From positions 1,612,001-1,676,000 of the forward strand of contig NZ_JAHBOH010000001.1 of assembly GCF_018531375.1 (NCBI RefSeq): a stretch of DNA of 64,000 bases, given 5' to 3'. Below are positions 56,843 to 64,000 of the stretch, piece by piece (the stretch's first letter is position 1; the number at the start of each line of letters is the position of its first letter). A program made the translations under genes and the position numbers. The notes under the pieces were generated by a model. The model ran no database searches and had not been told where the DNA came from. It was given only the letters and a program-made list of their open reading frames with translations. Origin of the DNA: Cellulomonas fulva (lineage in GTDB: Bacteria > Actinomycetota > Actinomycetes > Actinomycetales > Cellulomonadaceae).

Positions 56843-58498
56843 TCAGCGGGTGCTCGTGCGCTCCTCCGACGACGCCGTCACGAGCTCCTCGGGGACGGGC
56901 GCGACGGCTGCCGTCGCGTCCTCCTCCAGCCGCTGCTCCACGCCCGAGCGGCGGCCGAGCGGGATCTCCTTGAGGAACAGCACCGCGAGGAGCGAGACCA
57001 GGGCGACCGGCGTCGCCACCAGGAAGAGGTCCGCGATCGAGTCGCCGAACGACTGCTCGACGACCAGGCGGATCGGCCCCGGCAGCGTCGAGAGGTCGGG
57101 CAGCGTGCCGTCGCCGCCCATGGCGGAGGGGTCGATCCCCAGCTTGGCCAGGCCCGAGGCGATGAGGTCCGTCGACCGCGTCGACAGGATGGCGCCCAGG
57201 ACCGAGACGCCGATCGCGCCACCCAGCGTGCGGAAGAACGCGACGGTCGCAGTGCCGGAGCCGACCTCGGACACGTGCAGCGTGTTCTGCACGGCCAGGA
57301 CCAGGTTCTGCATCAGCATGCCCACGCCGGTGCCGAGCACCACCATGTAGAGGCTCACGAGCCAGAAGCTCGTGTCGTAGTGGATCGTGCCCATGAGCGC
57401 GAGGCCCACGGTGAGCAGCGTGGCGCCCGCGATCATGAACCGCTTGTAGCGGCCGGTGCGGGAGATGATCTGGCCGGTCACGGTCGAGGCGACGAAGACG
57501 CCGGCGATCATGGGGATGGTCATGAGGCCCGACTGCGTCGGCGTCTTGCCGCGGGCGAGCTGCATGTACTGGCTCAGGAACACCGAGGTGCCGAACATCG
57601 CGATGCCCACCGCGATGCTGGCGACCACCGAGAGCACGAGGGTGCGGTTGCGGAACAGGTGCAGCGGGATGATCGGCTCGTCGACGCGCGACTCGACCCA
57701 CAGCGCGATCGCGAGCGCCACGACGGCGCCGCCCACCATCGCGGCCGTCTGCCACGAGCCCCAGGCGAACGAGTCGCCCGCGAAGGTGATCCACAGCAGC
57801 AGCAGCGCGATGCCGATCGACAGGAACGTGGCGCCCCAGTAGTCGATCCGCACGACGCGGCTCTTCAGCGGGGGCAGGTGCAGCGTGCGCTGCAGCACCA
57901 CGATCGCGAAGATCGCGAACGGCACGCCGACGAAGAAGTTGGCGCGCCACGTCAGCGACGAGTCGGTGATGACGCCGCCGAGCAGCGGGCCGCCGACCAT
58001 CGACAGCCCCATGACGCCGCCCATGATGCCCATGTACCGGCCGCGCTCGCGGGGGCTGATGATGTCGGCGATCAGCACCGTGCCGAGCGCGGTGAGGCCA
58101 CCGGCGCCGATGCCCTGCAGCGCCCGCATCCCGATCAGCATCTCGGTGTTGTGCGACAGACCGGCGAGCGCGGAGGACACGACCGTGATCGTCAGCGCCA
58201 GCTGGATGAGCAGCTTGCGGTTGACCAGGTCGGAGAGCTTGCCCCAGATGGGCGTGGAGATCGTCGTCGTGAGCAGCGTCGCGGTGACGACCCACGTGAA
58301 GGCGGACTGCTTGCCGCCGAGGTCGGTGATGATGCGGGGGAGCGAGGACGACACGACGCTCGTCGCGAGGATCGAGACGAACATCCCGAGCAGGATGCCG
58401 GAGAGCGCCTCGAGGACCTCGCGGTGGGTCATGCTGCCGGGGGTCGGCGCGCCCGCTGCGGCGGGGGCGTCCGCGGTGGTGGTGGGCTCTGTGGACAC
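56843..58498 (-). CDS. MFS multidrug efflux transporter, DHA2 (EmrB/QacA) family
   Basis: The 551-residue protein has 14 predicted helices. The start region reads ILLGMFVSILATSVVSSSLPRII, with WVVTATLLTTTISTPIWGKLSDL as motif A of the family. RALQGIGAGGLTALGTVLIADI and the motif C region GVMGLSMVGGPLLGGVI are intact. It exports drugs or other hydrophobic compounds in exchange for protons. The C-terminal tail is polar. It lies 87 bp downstream of a MarR gene on the same strand, the usual arrangement of a repressor with its pump. Confidence 0.93.
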   Translation of the reverse strand: MSTEPTTTADAPAAAGAPTPGSMTHREVLEALSGILLGMFVSILATSVVSSSLPRIITDLGGKQSAFTWVVTATLLTTTISTPIWGKLSDLVNRKLLIQLALTITVVSSALAGLSHNTEMLIGMRALQGIGAGGLTALGTVLIADIISPRERGRYMGIMGGVMGLSMVGGPLLGGVITDSSLTWRANFFVGVPFAIFAIVVLQRTLHLPPLKSRVVRIDYWGATFLSIGIALLLLWITFAGDSFAWGSWQTAAMVGGAVVALAIALWVESRVDEPIIPLHLFRNRTLVLSVVASIAVGIAMFGTSVFLSQYMQLARGKTPTQSGLMTIPMIAGVFVASTVTGQIISRTGRYKRFMIAGATLLTVGLALMGTIHYDTSFWLVSLYMVVLGTGVGMLMQNLVLAVQNTLHVSEVGSGTATVAFFRTLGGAIGVSVLGAILSTRSTDLIASGLAKLGIDPSAMGGDGTLPDLSTLPGPIRLVVEQSFGDSIADLFLVATPVALVSLLAVLFLKEIPLGRRSGVEQRLEEDATAAVAPVPEELVTASSEERTSTR

Positions 58499-58575
58499 GG
58501 TGACGGTGCTTCCTTCGGTCGGGTGCGGATCGGTCCCGGCGTCGTCGGCGGGCAGAACGGGGTGGCTGGGGTACC

Positions 58576-58620
58576 TGAGCGCGGGCTACGTGAGCGCGGG
58601 CTGCGTGAGCGCTGGCTCGG
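58576..58620. repeat. 15-bp tandem repeat across the end of a MarR gene
   Basis: TGAGCGCGGGCTACG, TGAGCGCGGGCTGCG and TGAGCGCTGGCTCGG follow directly. Two copies encode the last residues PALTQPALT of the MarR protein, and the third extends beyond its stop. Confidence 0.8.
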
Positions 58621-59089
58621 GATCGGGGTGGGCCGCGCGGTCGAGCGTCGTCGTGAGCCGCTGGAGCAGGTCCGTCGCCTCCGCGACCTCGACCGGCGAC
58701 CAGTCCGCGAACAGCTCGAGCGTGCGCTCGAGCAGGCGCGCCTCCACGGCGTCCGCGCGGTCCAGGCCGAGCGGCGTGAGGCGCAGGGCCCGCGCCCGGC
58801 GGTCCTCGGTGTCGACCGTGCGCTCCACCAGGCCGTCCTCGACGAGCTGGCTGACCTGACGGCTCGCCACCGACATGTCGACCCGCAGCGCGTGCGCCAC
58901 GTCGCTCACCTGCGTGGAGCGGCCCAGGCGGGTGCGGGTGGCCAGGATGCGGACCAGCGTGGCCGTCGAGCGGCTGCACTCGGTGTCACGCACCAGTGCC
59001 GGCCCGGCCTCACGGAGCGTGCGCCAGAACTCCTCGACCGAGCGCAGCAGCCGCTGCTCCGGCTCCTCCACGTCATCGCCTCTTCTCAT
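58586..59089 (-). CDS. MarR-family regulator of the adjacent efflux pump
   Basis: The 167-residue product starts at ATG 59089. The winged helix is seen as RILATRTRLGRSTQVSDVAHALRVDMSVASRQVSQLVEDGLVERTVD, in pieces, and DRRARALRLTPLGLDRADAV follows. It lies directly upstream of the DHA2 transporter on the same strand, so it probably represses both. Inverted repeats overlap its start region. Its last residues are encoded by a 15-bp repeat. TTG 59104 is in frame but less likely. Confidence 0.9.
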   Translation of the reverse strand: MRRGDDVEEPEQRLLRSVEEFWRTLREAGPALVRDTECSRSTATLVRILATRTRLGRSTQVSDVAHALRVDMSVASRQVSQLVEDGLVERTVDTEDRRARALRLTPLGLDRADAVEARLLERTLELFADWSPVEVAEATDLLQRLTTTLDRAAHPDPEPALTQPALT

Positions 59090-59091
59090 GG

Positions 59092-59132
59092 TTGTCGCAA
59101 GCAAACATACCCGCAGATGCGTGCATCATGCA
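59092..59132 (-). promoter_or_regulatory. candidate MarR operators upstream of the MarR-MFS operon
   Basis: GATGC-GT-GCATC (59116-59127) and TGCAT-C-ATGCA (59122-59132) are overlapping inverted repeats, and TTGTCGCAAGCAA (59092-59104) abuts the start codon. The region is AT-richer than its surroundings. Confidence 0.5.
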
Positions 59133-59177
59133 ACTGTGTTGGTGAGGGTCGATCGGGCGATCGCCAGAGACGCCGAT

Positions 59178-59210
59178 GGCGTGCTCGCGGCGGTGGGCCG
59201 CGAGCACGCC
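59178..59210 (-). terminator. hairpin after the sugar MFS gene
   Basis: GGCGTGCTCGCGG and CCGCGAGCACGCC form a 13-bp perfect stem with a 7-nt loop, 55 bp past the MFS stop on the transcribed strand. Confidence 0.65.
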
Positions 59211-59211
59211 A

Positions 59212-59262
59212 GTCGGGTGCGAGTCGGGTGCGAGTCGGGTGCGAGTCGGGTGCGGGTCGGGC
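59212..59262. repeat. 11-bp tandem repeat, about 4.5 units
   Basis: GTCGGGTGCGA repeats at 59212, 59223, 59234 and 59245, with a partial fifth copy, between the hairpin and the end of the sugar MFS gene. No spacers are present, so it is not a CRISPR. Confidence 0.85.
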
Positions 59263-59265
59263 CGG

Positions 59266-60762
59266 TCAGGTCGTGGGGGCCGGACGCCTACCGCGCTCGA
59301 CCTTGAGGTCGTTCATGTCCTCGAGGGCGCGTCCCTTGGTCTCCGGGACCTTCGCGAGCACGAACCAGAACGAGATGAACGCGAAGATCGTGTACATCAG
59401 GTACGGGATGGACGCGCCGAACGCACCGAGCAGGATCGGGAACGTCTCGGTGATGACGAAGTTCGCGATCCACTGCGCCGCGGCGGCGACGCCGAGGGCG
59501 GCGGCGCGGATGCGGTTGGGGAACATCTCACCGAGCAGCACCCAGACCAGCGGGCCCCACGTCGCCCCGAAGAAGACGACGAACGCGTTGGCGGCGATCA
59601 GGGCGGTGGTGCCCCAGCCGTCCGGCAGCATCGTCATCATCTCGCCGGCCTTCTCGGGGTCCGGCACCTCGAAGGACTGCGTGAAGGCGAGCGCCATCAG
59701 GCCCAGCGAGACCGTCATGCCCAGCGAGCCGACGAGCAGCATCGGGCGGCGGCCGACCTTGTCGACCAGCGCGATGGCGATGAGCGTCACGACGACGTTG
59801 GTGATCGAGGTGATGGTCGAGACCATGAACGAGTCGTCCTGGTCGAAGCCGACCGCCTGCCACAGCGTCGTCGAGTAGTAGAAGATCACGTTGATCCCGA
59901 CGAACTGCTGGAAGACGGAGAGCAGGATGCCGACCCAGACGATCGGGAGCAGGCCGAGCACGGGACCCTTGAGGCTGCCCTGCTGGGCGTTGCGCTGGTC
60001 CTCCTCGATCGCGTTCTCGATGCGCCGGACCGCGTCGTCCGGGTCGGGGTCGACGGACGCGAGGACCCGACGGGCCTCGTCGTGCCGGCTCTTGAGGAGC
60101 AGGTAGCGCGGCGACTCGGGCATCGCGAGCGCCAGGATGCCGTAGACGGCGGCGGGGACGACGCCGACGAAGAACATCCACTGCCAGGCCGCGAAGCCCA
60201 GCCACAGCTCCTCCTCGGGGCCGCCGGCGGCGTCCTGGAGGAGCTGGTCGGAGAGCAGGGCCGCGAAGATGCCGAGCGTGATCGCCAGCTGCTGCAGCGA
60301 GCCGAGCCGGCCGCGCAGCGCCGCGGGCGAGATCTCGGCGATGTAGGCGGGCGCCATGACGGACGCGATGCCGATGCCGATGCCGGACAGCACGCGCCAC
60401 AGGATCAGGTCGCCGACGGAGAAGGCGAGGCCGGTCATCACCGAGGAGACCAGGAACATCACGGAACCGAGCACCATCGTGCGCGTGCGGCCCCAGCGGT
60501 CCGCGAGGCGTCCCGCGATCCAGGCGCCGAGCGCGCAGCCGAGCAGGGCCACCGCCACGACGAAGCCCGAGAGGATGTCGTTGTCGACCAGGTCGAACTC
60601 CTGGTTGATCGCGTCGACGGCGCCGTTGATCACGGAGCTGTCGAAGCCGAACAGGAAGCCACCGACCGCCGCGGCGACCGAGAGCGCGATCGCCTTGTTC
60701 CTCAGGGACCGGGGGATCCCCGGCGCGGTGCTCGGCTCTCCCGCGGGTGACGCTGCAGACAT
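59266..60762 (-). CDS. MFS sugar:proton symporter (SP family)
   Basis: The 498-residue protein has 12 helices and sugar-porter signatures: GGFLFGFDSSVINGAVDAI near residue 35, RLADRWGRTRTMVLG (motif A), PAYIAEISPAALRGRLGSLQQ, PESPRYLL at the end of the first half, FQQFVGINVIFYYSTTLW in helix 7, DKVGRRPMLL and a final VPETKGRALEDM. All are conserved in the XylE/GLUT-type family, which imports hexoses or pentoses with protons. ATG 60762 follows GGAGGT at eight bases. A 20-bp inverted repeat lies 63-82 bp upstream. The sugar is not determined. Confidence 0.94.
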   Translation of the reverse strand: MSAASPAGEPSTAPGIPRSLRNKAIALSVAAAVGGFLFGFDSSVINGAVDAINQEFDLVDNDILSGFVVAVALLGCALGAWIAGRLADRWGRTRTMVLGSVMFLVSSVMTGLAFSVGDLILWRVLSGIGIGIASVMAPAYIAEISPAALRGRLGSLQQLAITLGIFAALLSDQLLQDAAGGPEEELWLGFAAWQWMFFVGVVPAAVYGILALAMPESPRYLLLKSRHDEARRVLASVDPDPDDAVRRIENAIEEDQRNAQQGSLKGPVLGLLPIVWVGILLSVFQQFVGINVIFYYSTTLWQAVGFDQDDSFMVSTITSITNVVVTLIAIALVDKVGRRPMLLVGSLGMTVSLGLMALAFTQSFEVPDPEKAGEMMTMLPDGWGTTALIAANAFVVFFGATWGPLVWVLLGEMFPNRIRAAALGVAAAAQWIANFVITETFPILLGAFGASIPYLMYTIFAFISFWFVLAKVPETKGRALEDMNDLKVERGRRPAPTT

Positions 60763-60824
60763 CGTGCGACCTCCTGTACCTGCCCTGCCGCCGGCCACCC
60801 GGCGCCAGCACCACAATGGCCCTT

Positions 60825-60844
60825 GACGTGCGACGCTGCACGTC
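60825..60844 (-). promoter_or_regulatory. inverted repeat upstream of the sugar MFS gene
   Basis: GACGTGC-N6-GCACGTC is a perfect 7+7 inverted repeat 62 bp before ATG 60762, in the range of a transcription-factor site. No regulator gene lies nearby. Confidence 0.5.
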
Positions 60845-60965
60845 GAGGGAGCGTTCGGACCGTCGGCGAGTCGTCGGGAGGCCCCCTCCACGACGCGCCG
60901 GGCGCGGTGCCCGCCGCGTCCTGCCGCATGCTGGGAGCCGGACGGGACGACGAGGGGTGGGCGAG

Positions 60966-61601
60966 ATGACCGACGAGGGACGCCGGCCGCGACGGCCGGC
61001 GATGCTGGACCCGCAGGCCGCGGACGAGCTGCCGGGGGACATGGACCCCGCGCTGCGCGGTGAGATCGCGCACACCACGGCCGCGGCGCTGGTGCACCAG
61101 GGCCGCGCCACGGAGGACCCCGAGGTGGTCGCCCGGCTCGTCGCGCTCGTCGAGACCGAGGGGCTGGACGTCGTCGCGGCGCTGTGGTCGGACAGCCCCG
61201 CGCACACGCTGCCGGGCGCGCTCTGGCGCCTCTACGTGCTGCGGGAGTGGGTCCGGCGGGACCCCGCCACCGTCGCGGACCGGTACCGGCAGGGGGTCGC
61301 CGCGGTGCCCGTGCACGACGTCGTCGCGGGGGTGGCGCAGGCGCCGGGTCCCGACGACGTGCGGGCGGTCGCGGACGCCGTGCTGTCCGGGGTCTACACC
61401 GGGGACCTGGCGGTCGCCCTCGAGCGCGCGGGCGCGTTCTGCCGCGTGCTCGCCGTGGGCGCCGCGTTCGACGCCGACCACCTCGACGTCGTCGACCCGG
61501 ACGCCGCCGCGCGGCTCACGCTCGGGGCCTCGTCGCTCCTGCGGACGGCCGAGGAGCTCGAGCACGCCGGGGCGCTGTGGCGGTCGGACCGCCTCGACTG
61601 A
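60966..61601 (+). CDS. conserved hypothetical actinobacterial protein
   Basis: The 211-residue product from ATG 60966 begins TDEGRRPRRPAMLDPQAADELPGDMDPALR, partly shown, and is all-alpha in character with ALVHQGRATEDPEVVARLV, LWRLYVLREWVRRDP and VHDVVAGVAQAPGPDDVRAV. Similar proteins are conserved in actinobacteria next to the phosphate transporter, but I know of no proven function. No signal peptide, membrane helix or catalytic motif is seen. It converges on the PiT gene with a 21-bp gap. The frame is open from 60747, but family-like sequence begins at the ATG. Confidence 0.75.
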   Translation: MTDEGRRPRRPAMLDPQAADELPGDMDPALRGEIAHTTAAALVHQGRATEDPEVVARLVALVETEGLDVVAALWSDSPAHTLPGALWRLYVLREWVRRDPATVADRYRQGVAAVPVHDVVAGVAQAPGPDDVRAVADAVLSGVYTGDLAVALERAGAFCRVLAVGAAFDADHLDVVDPDAAARLTLGASSLLRTAEELEHAGALWRSDRLD

Positions 61602-61622
61602 CGCCGCGCGCGGTCGGCTCGG

Positions 61623-62624
61623 TCAGCTCAGGAGCGGGTGCAGGATCCAGGTGAAGACCGCCGCGACCAGCGCGGCGGCCGGGATGGTCAGGATCCAGGC
61701 GATCGCGATGTTCTTGGCGACGCCCCAGCGGACGGCGGACAGGCGCTTGGTCGCGCCCACGCCCATGATCGCCGAGGTGATCGTGTGCGTCGTCGAGACG
61801 GGGGCGTGCAGGACGAACGCGTTGACGTAGAGGACCGTCGCGGACACCGACTCGGCGACGAACCCGCGCGCCGGGTCGAGCTCGATGATCTTGCGGCCGA
61901 GCGTGCGCATGATGCGCCAGCCGCCCGAGTACGTGCCGGCCGAGATGGCGGCGGCCGCGGCGAGCTTCACCCACAGGGGGATCTCGCCGGGCGTGGCCCA
62001 GCCGACCGCGGCGAGCGCCATGACGATCACGCCCATGGTCTTCTGCGCGTCCTGCAGACCGTGGCCCAGGGCCATGGCGGCCGCGGAGACGGTCTGCGCC
62101 AGGCGGAAGCGGCGCATGGTCGGCGCCGGCGACGCGCTCTTGATGAGCCAGAGCAGGCCGACCATGAGCGCGAACGCGAGCGTGAAGCCGATCAGCGGCG
62201 AGAAGATCATCGGCAGGACGACCTTGTCGACGATCGACGAGCCGTAGACGCCGAGCCCGGCGGCGAGGCCCGCGCCGACGAGCCCGCCGATCAGCGCGTG
62301 CGTGGACGACGAGGGCAGCCCGAACCACCAGGTGATGAGGTTCCAGGTGATCGCGCCGACCAGGGCGCACAGCACCACGACGAGCTGTTGGTGCGGGGTC
62401 GCGTCGCCGAGGTCGACGATCGACTTCGCGATCGTCTCTGCGACCTCGGTGCCGAGCAGCGCGCCGGCGAAGTTCATCACCGCGGCCATCATGAGCGCGA
62501 CGCGGGGCGTCAGCGCGCGGGTAGACACGGACGTCGCGATGGCGTTCGCGGCGTCGTGGAACCCGTTGGTGTAGTCGAAGCCGAGCGCGAGCGCGACGAC
62601 GAGGATGACGAGCGCGACCTCCAC
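61623..62624 (-). CDS. PiT-family inorganic phosphate transporter
   Basis: The 333-residue membrane protein shows the duplicated PiT signature: ALGFDYTNGFHDAANAIATSVSTRAL near residue 15 and VLYVNAFVLHAPVSTTHTITSAIMGVGATKRL, shown in parts, near 270. GLPSSSTHALIGGLVGAGLA also belongs to the family. It imports phosphate with a proton as a metal-phosphate complex, at lower affinity than the Pst system. GTG 62624 lies 5 bp after the DUF47 stop, so the two form an operon. A PHO-box-like sequence lies upstream of the pair. Confidence 0.95.
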   Translation of the reverse strand: MEVALVILVVALALGFDYTNGFHDAANAIATSVSTRALTPRVALMMAAVMNFAGALLGTEVAETIAKSIVDLGDATPHQQLVVVLCALVGAITWNLITWWFGLPSSSTHALIGGLVGAGLAAGLGVYGSSIVDKVVLPMIFSPLIGFTLAFALMVGLLWLIKSASPAPTMRRFRLAQTVSAAAMALGHGLQDAQKTMGVIVMALAAVGWATPGEIPLWVKLAAAAAISAGTYSGGWRIMRTLGRKIIELDPARGFVAESVSATVLYVNAFVLHAPVSTTHTITSAIMGVGATKRLSAVRWGVAKNIAIAWILTIPAAALVAAVFTWILHPLLS

Positions 62625-62629
62625 GGAGC

Positions 62630-63250
62630 TCAGGACTCCTTGAGCGCGATCGTCTCGACCGCGTTGGCGACCTTCTCGAACGCGTCCGCCGCGTCCTCGA
62701 GGGTCTCCACGATCTCCTTGAGCTTCATGAGCAGGATCGGGTCCGCGATCTCGTCGAACATCTGCGCCAGGAGCTTGCGGTGCGACTTGTCCGCCTGGTT
62801 CTCGAGCCGGTTCACCTCGACCCAGTACTCGGACAGCGAGTCCATCGAGCGCAGGCGGGGCATGGCCTCCGCCGTCAGCTCGGCGGCGCGCTGCAGGACC
62901 TGCACCTGGTCGGCGACCCGCGCGGGGAGCTCGCCGACCTTGTACAGGACCATGAGGTCCGCGGCCTCGTCCATGTAGTCCATGCAGTCGTCGAGGTTCG
63001 ACGCGAGCATGTAGATGTCGTCGCGGTCGAACGGCGTCACGAACGTCTGGTTGAGACGCCGCATGATCTGGTGCGTGGCCTCGTCGGCCTGGTGCTCCGC
63101 CTCCGAGATCTGCTTGCCGATCTCCTTGCGGGTCGGCTGGTCCGCACCGAGCATCTGGCCGAGCAGGTTGGCACCCGTCACCAGGTGCTGCGCGGATGCG
63201 GCGAAGAGGTCGAAGAACGTGGTATCGCGCGGTGTCAGGCGCAGGCGCAC
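62630..63250 (-). CDS. DUF47/PhoU-like protein partnered with PiT
   Basis: About 206 residues from GTG 63250 after GGAG. It is all-helical: TTFFDLFAASAQHLVTGANLL near residue 10, EAEHQADEATHQIMRRLNQTFVTPFDRDDIY near 50, LASNLDDCMDYMDEAADLM near 80 and KLKEIVETLEDAADAFEKVAN near the end. The E/DxxxD repeats bind metal clusters in PhoU-fold proteins. DUF47 proteins are encoded with PiT transporters and probably gate them. Starting at 63343 instead would add 31 Pro/Arg-rich residues not seen in the family. Confidence 0.93.
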   Translation of the reverse strand: MRLRLTPRDTTFFDLFAASAQHLVTGANLLGQMLGADQPTRKEIGKQISEAEHQADEATHQIMRRLNQTFVTPFDRDDIYMLASNLDDCMDYMDEAADLMVLYKVGELPARVADQVQVLQRAAELTAEAMPRLRSMDSLSEYWVEVNRLENQADKSHRKLLAQMFDEIADPILLMKLKEIVETLEDAADAFEKVANAVETIALKES

Positions 63251-63328
63251 GGGAGGCTCCGGAGGAGGGGAGGACGGTCGGGCACAGGCTAGGTCACACG
63301 GCCGAGAAACGGGAAACGGGGTTCGTCT

Positions 63329-63350
63329 TCCGTGTGAACCCATGGTGACA
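63329..63350 (-). promoter_or_regulatory. candidate PHO box upstream of the DUF47-PiT operon
   Basis: On the minus strand two adjoining 11-mers, TGTCACCATGG and GTTCACACGGA, match the direct-repeat units (GTTCAC-rich, 11 bp) bound by PhoP in actinobacteria. They lie 79-100 bp before GTG 63250. Otherwise the 367-bp interval 63251-63617 is GC-rich with no recognised gene. Confidence 0.55.
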
Positions 63351-63617
63351 GGGGAGCCTCCGGCCGCGCTGGGGTTTGGCTGGAGAACGGCTGGGCGGCC
63401 GGCACGACGAGCGCTCGCCGAGCCCCGACGAGCCCCCGACGCGCCCTCGACGAGCGTGGCCGAGGACGTCAGGGCGCGGTCGACAAGGCGCCGGGGTGGG
63501 GCCGAGCACGGGGGCGACGCCGGACCGGGAGCGCCTCTCGGCGCACGGCCGCTCGGAGCGGCTGAAGATGGAGCCCGGGGCTACCGCGGCCCGGCGTCGA
63601 GACCCATCGTACGCCGG

Positions 63618-64000
63618 TCAGCCGACGCGCAACGGCGCGCGGTGGGTCTCGACCGCGACCACCCGTGGGCCCTTGGCGGTCTGCGCGACGTGCGCGACGA
63701 GCGCCTGACCGGGGTGGAGGAACGGGTCCGTCCGGGGCAGCGCCTCCGCCACGGAGCGCCGGGCGTGCTGGGCCAGCGCGTCGACGAGCGTCGGCAGCAC
63801 CGGCCGGTGCGTGCACACCAGCGAGTCGCCCGGGAACTGCAGCAGGTCGACGACGAGCGCCGCGGCCTGCGACGGGTGCTCCTGGTGCCCGTGCTCGGAG
63901 AGCACGGGAGCGGACTCCATCGGGATCTGCGCGGCGGACGCGTAGGGCTGCGCGGTCTCCACGCAGCGCTTCCACGGGCTCGTCAGGACGCGCGACGGCC
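63618..64000 (-). CDS. NUDIX/histidine phosphatase protein, MutT1-like (N-terminus outside window)
   Basis: The frame runs in from the window edge and ends at 63618, giving the last 126 or so residues. VLTSPWKRCVETAQPYA, HGHQEHPSQAAALVV and SLVCTHRPVLPTLVDAL are typical of the SixA/phosphoglycerate-mutase-like domain that ends MutT1-type proteins, with the late catalytic His in CTHRP. MutT1 combines this with an N-terminal NUDIX domain, which would lie beyond base 64000, and clears 8-oxo-dGTP or diadenosine polyphosphates. In actinobacteria it often lies between polyphosphate kinase and the DUF47-PiT pair, which fits the order here. Confidence 0.8.
   Translation of the reverse strand, partial: PSRVLTSPWKRCVETAQPYASAAQIPMESAPVLSEHGHQEHPSQAAALVVDLLQFPGDSLVCTHRPVLPTLVDALAQHARRSVAEALPRTDPFLHPGQALVAHVAQTAKGPRVVAVETHRAPLRVG

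Noticed and set aside
59212..59262. Possible CRISPR-like array
   Set aside because: Units are 11 bp and directly adjacent, with no spacers.

Overview
The window is high-GC actinobacterial DNA with a strong Cellulomonas signature. The clearest marker is a secreted GH48 exoglucanase (29855-33115, minus strand) with three fibronectin type III repeats and a C-terminal CBM2, the architecture and length of Cellulomonas fimi CbhB. GTG starts, start/stop overlaps (ATGA, GTGA) and -10 hexamers placed 6-7 nt before start codons (leaderless messages) all fit. I see no rRNA, phage, transposase or CRISPR array.

Layout. 1-1.7 kb: 3' part of a CPA2-type antiporter and a tRNA-Glu/Asp/Phe cluster. 1.8-15.8 kb: mostly housekeeping or accessory single genes (small metallopeptidase, LLM oxidoreductase, galE, two winged-helix AlkZ/YcaQ-type proteins, a DoxX protein, an oxidoreductase-methyltransferase fusion divergent from an XRE-cupin regulator, an M23 peptidase with SH3-like repeats, a vWA lipoprotein, and a three-gene ArsR/small membrane protein/reductase operon). 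15.9-25.1 kb: tRNA-Lys, a ScyD/ScyE-like protein, then a carbohydrate-uptake locus: LacI regulator, lipoprotein binding protein, two CUT1 permeases, a GH63-like enzyme and a secreted clan GH-A-like hydrolase with CBM35, with matching LacI-type palindromes before the regulator and the binding-protein gene. 25.2-33.4 kb: BCCT transporter, methyltransferase, GNAT, aldo/keto reductase and GH48.

33.4-42.1 kb: a NUDIX gene and three paralogous membrane-anchored beta-propeller genes interleaved with a GH87-like beta-helix enzyme and a VOC protein; a decayed YceI fragment and a cysteine-free HesB-like gene follow. 42.2-44.1 kb: a CE1758/CE1759-type flavin monooxygenase/reductase pair.

44.3-54.6 kb is the most interesting part. 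Six overlapping or tightly packed genes encode a response regulator fused to a PIG-L deacetylase, an ATP-grasp protein, a PHP-domain protein, a processive family-2 glycosyltransferase, a one-helix small protein and a PAS histidine kinase. Converging on it is a minus-strand set: GGDEF-EAL enzyme, TasA-like SipW-dependent protein, SipW-like signal peptidase and a small membrane protein. Together this looks like a surface polysaccharide plus fibre (matrix) island with its own phosphorelay and c-di-GMP enzyme; that reading is inference.

54.8-64 kb: msrB, a NERD-like protein, two MarR regulators (one beside a DHA2 efflux pump), a sugar MFS transporter, and a phosphate region (DUF47/PhoU-like and PiT transporter behind a candidate PHO box) ending in the C-terminal part of a MutT1-like NUDIX/histidine phosphatase. 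Frames were chosen by family motifs, ribosome-binding sites and neighbour spacing; no database search was possible.
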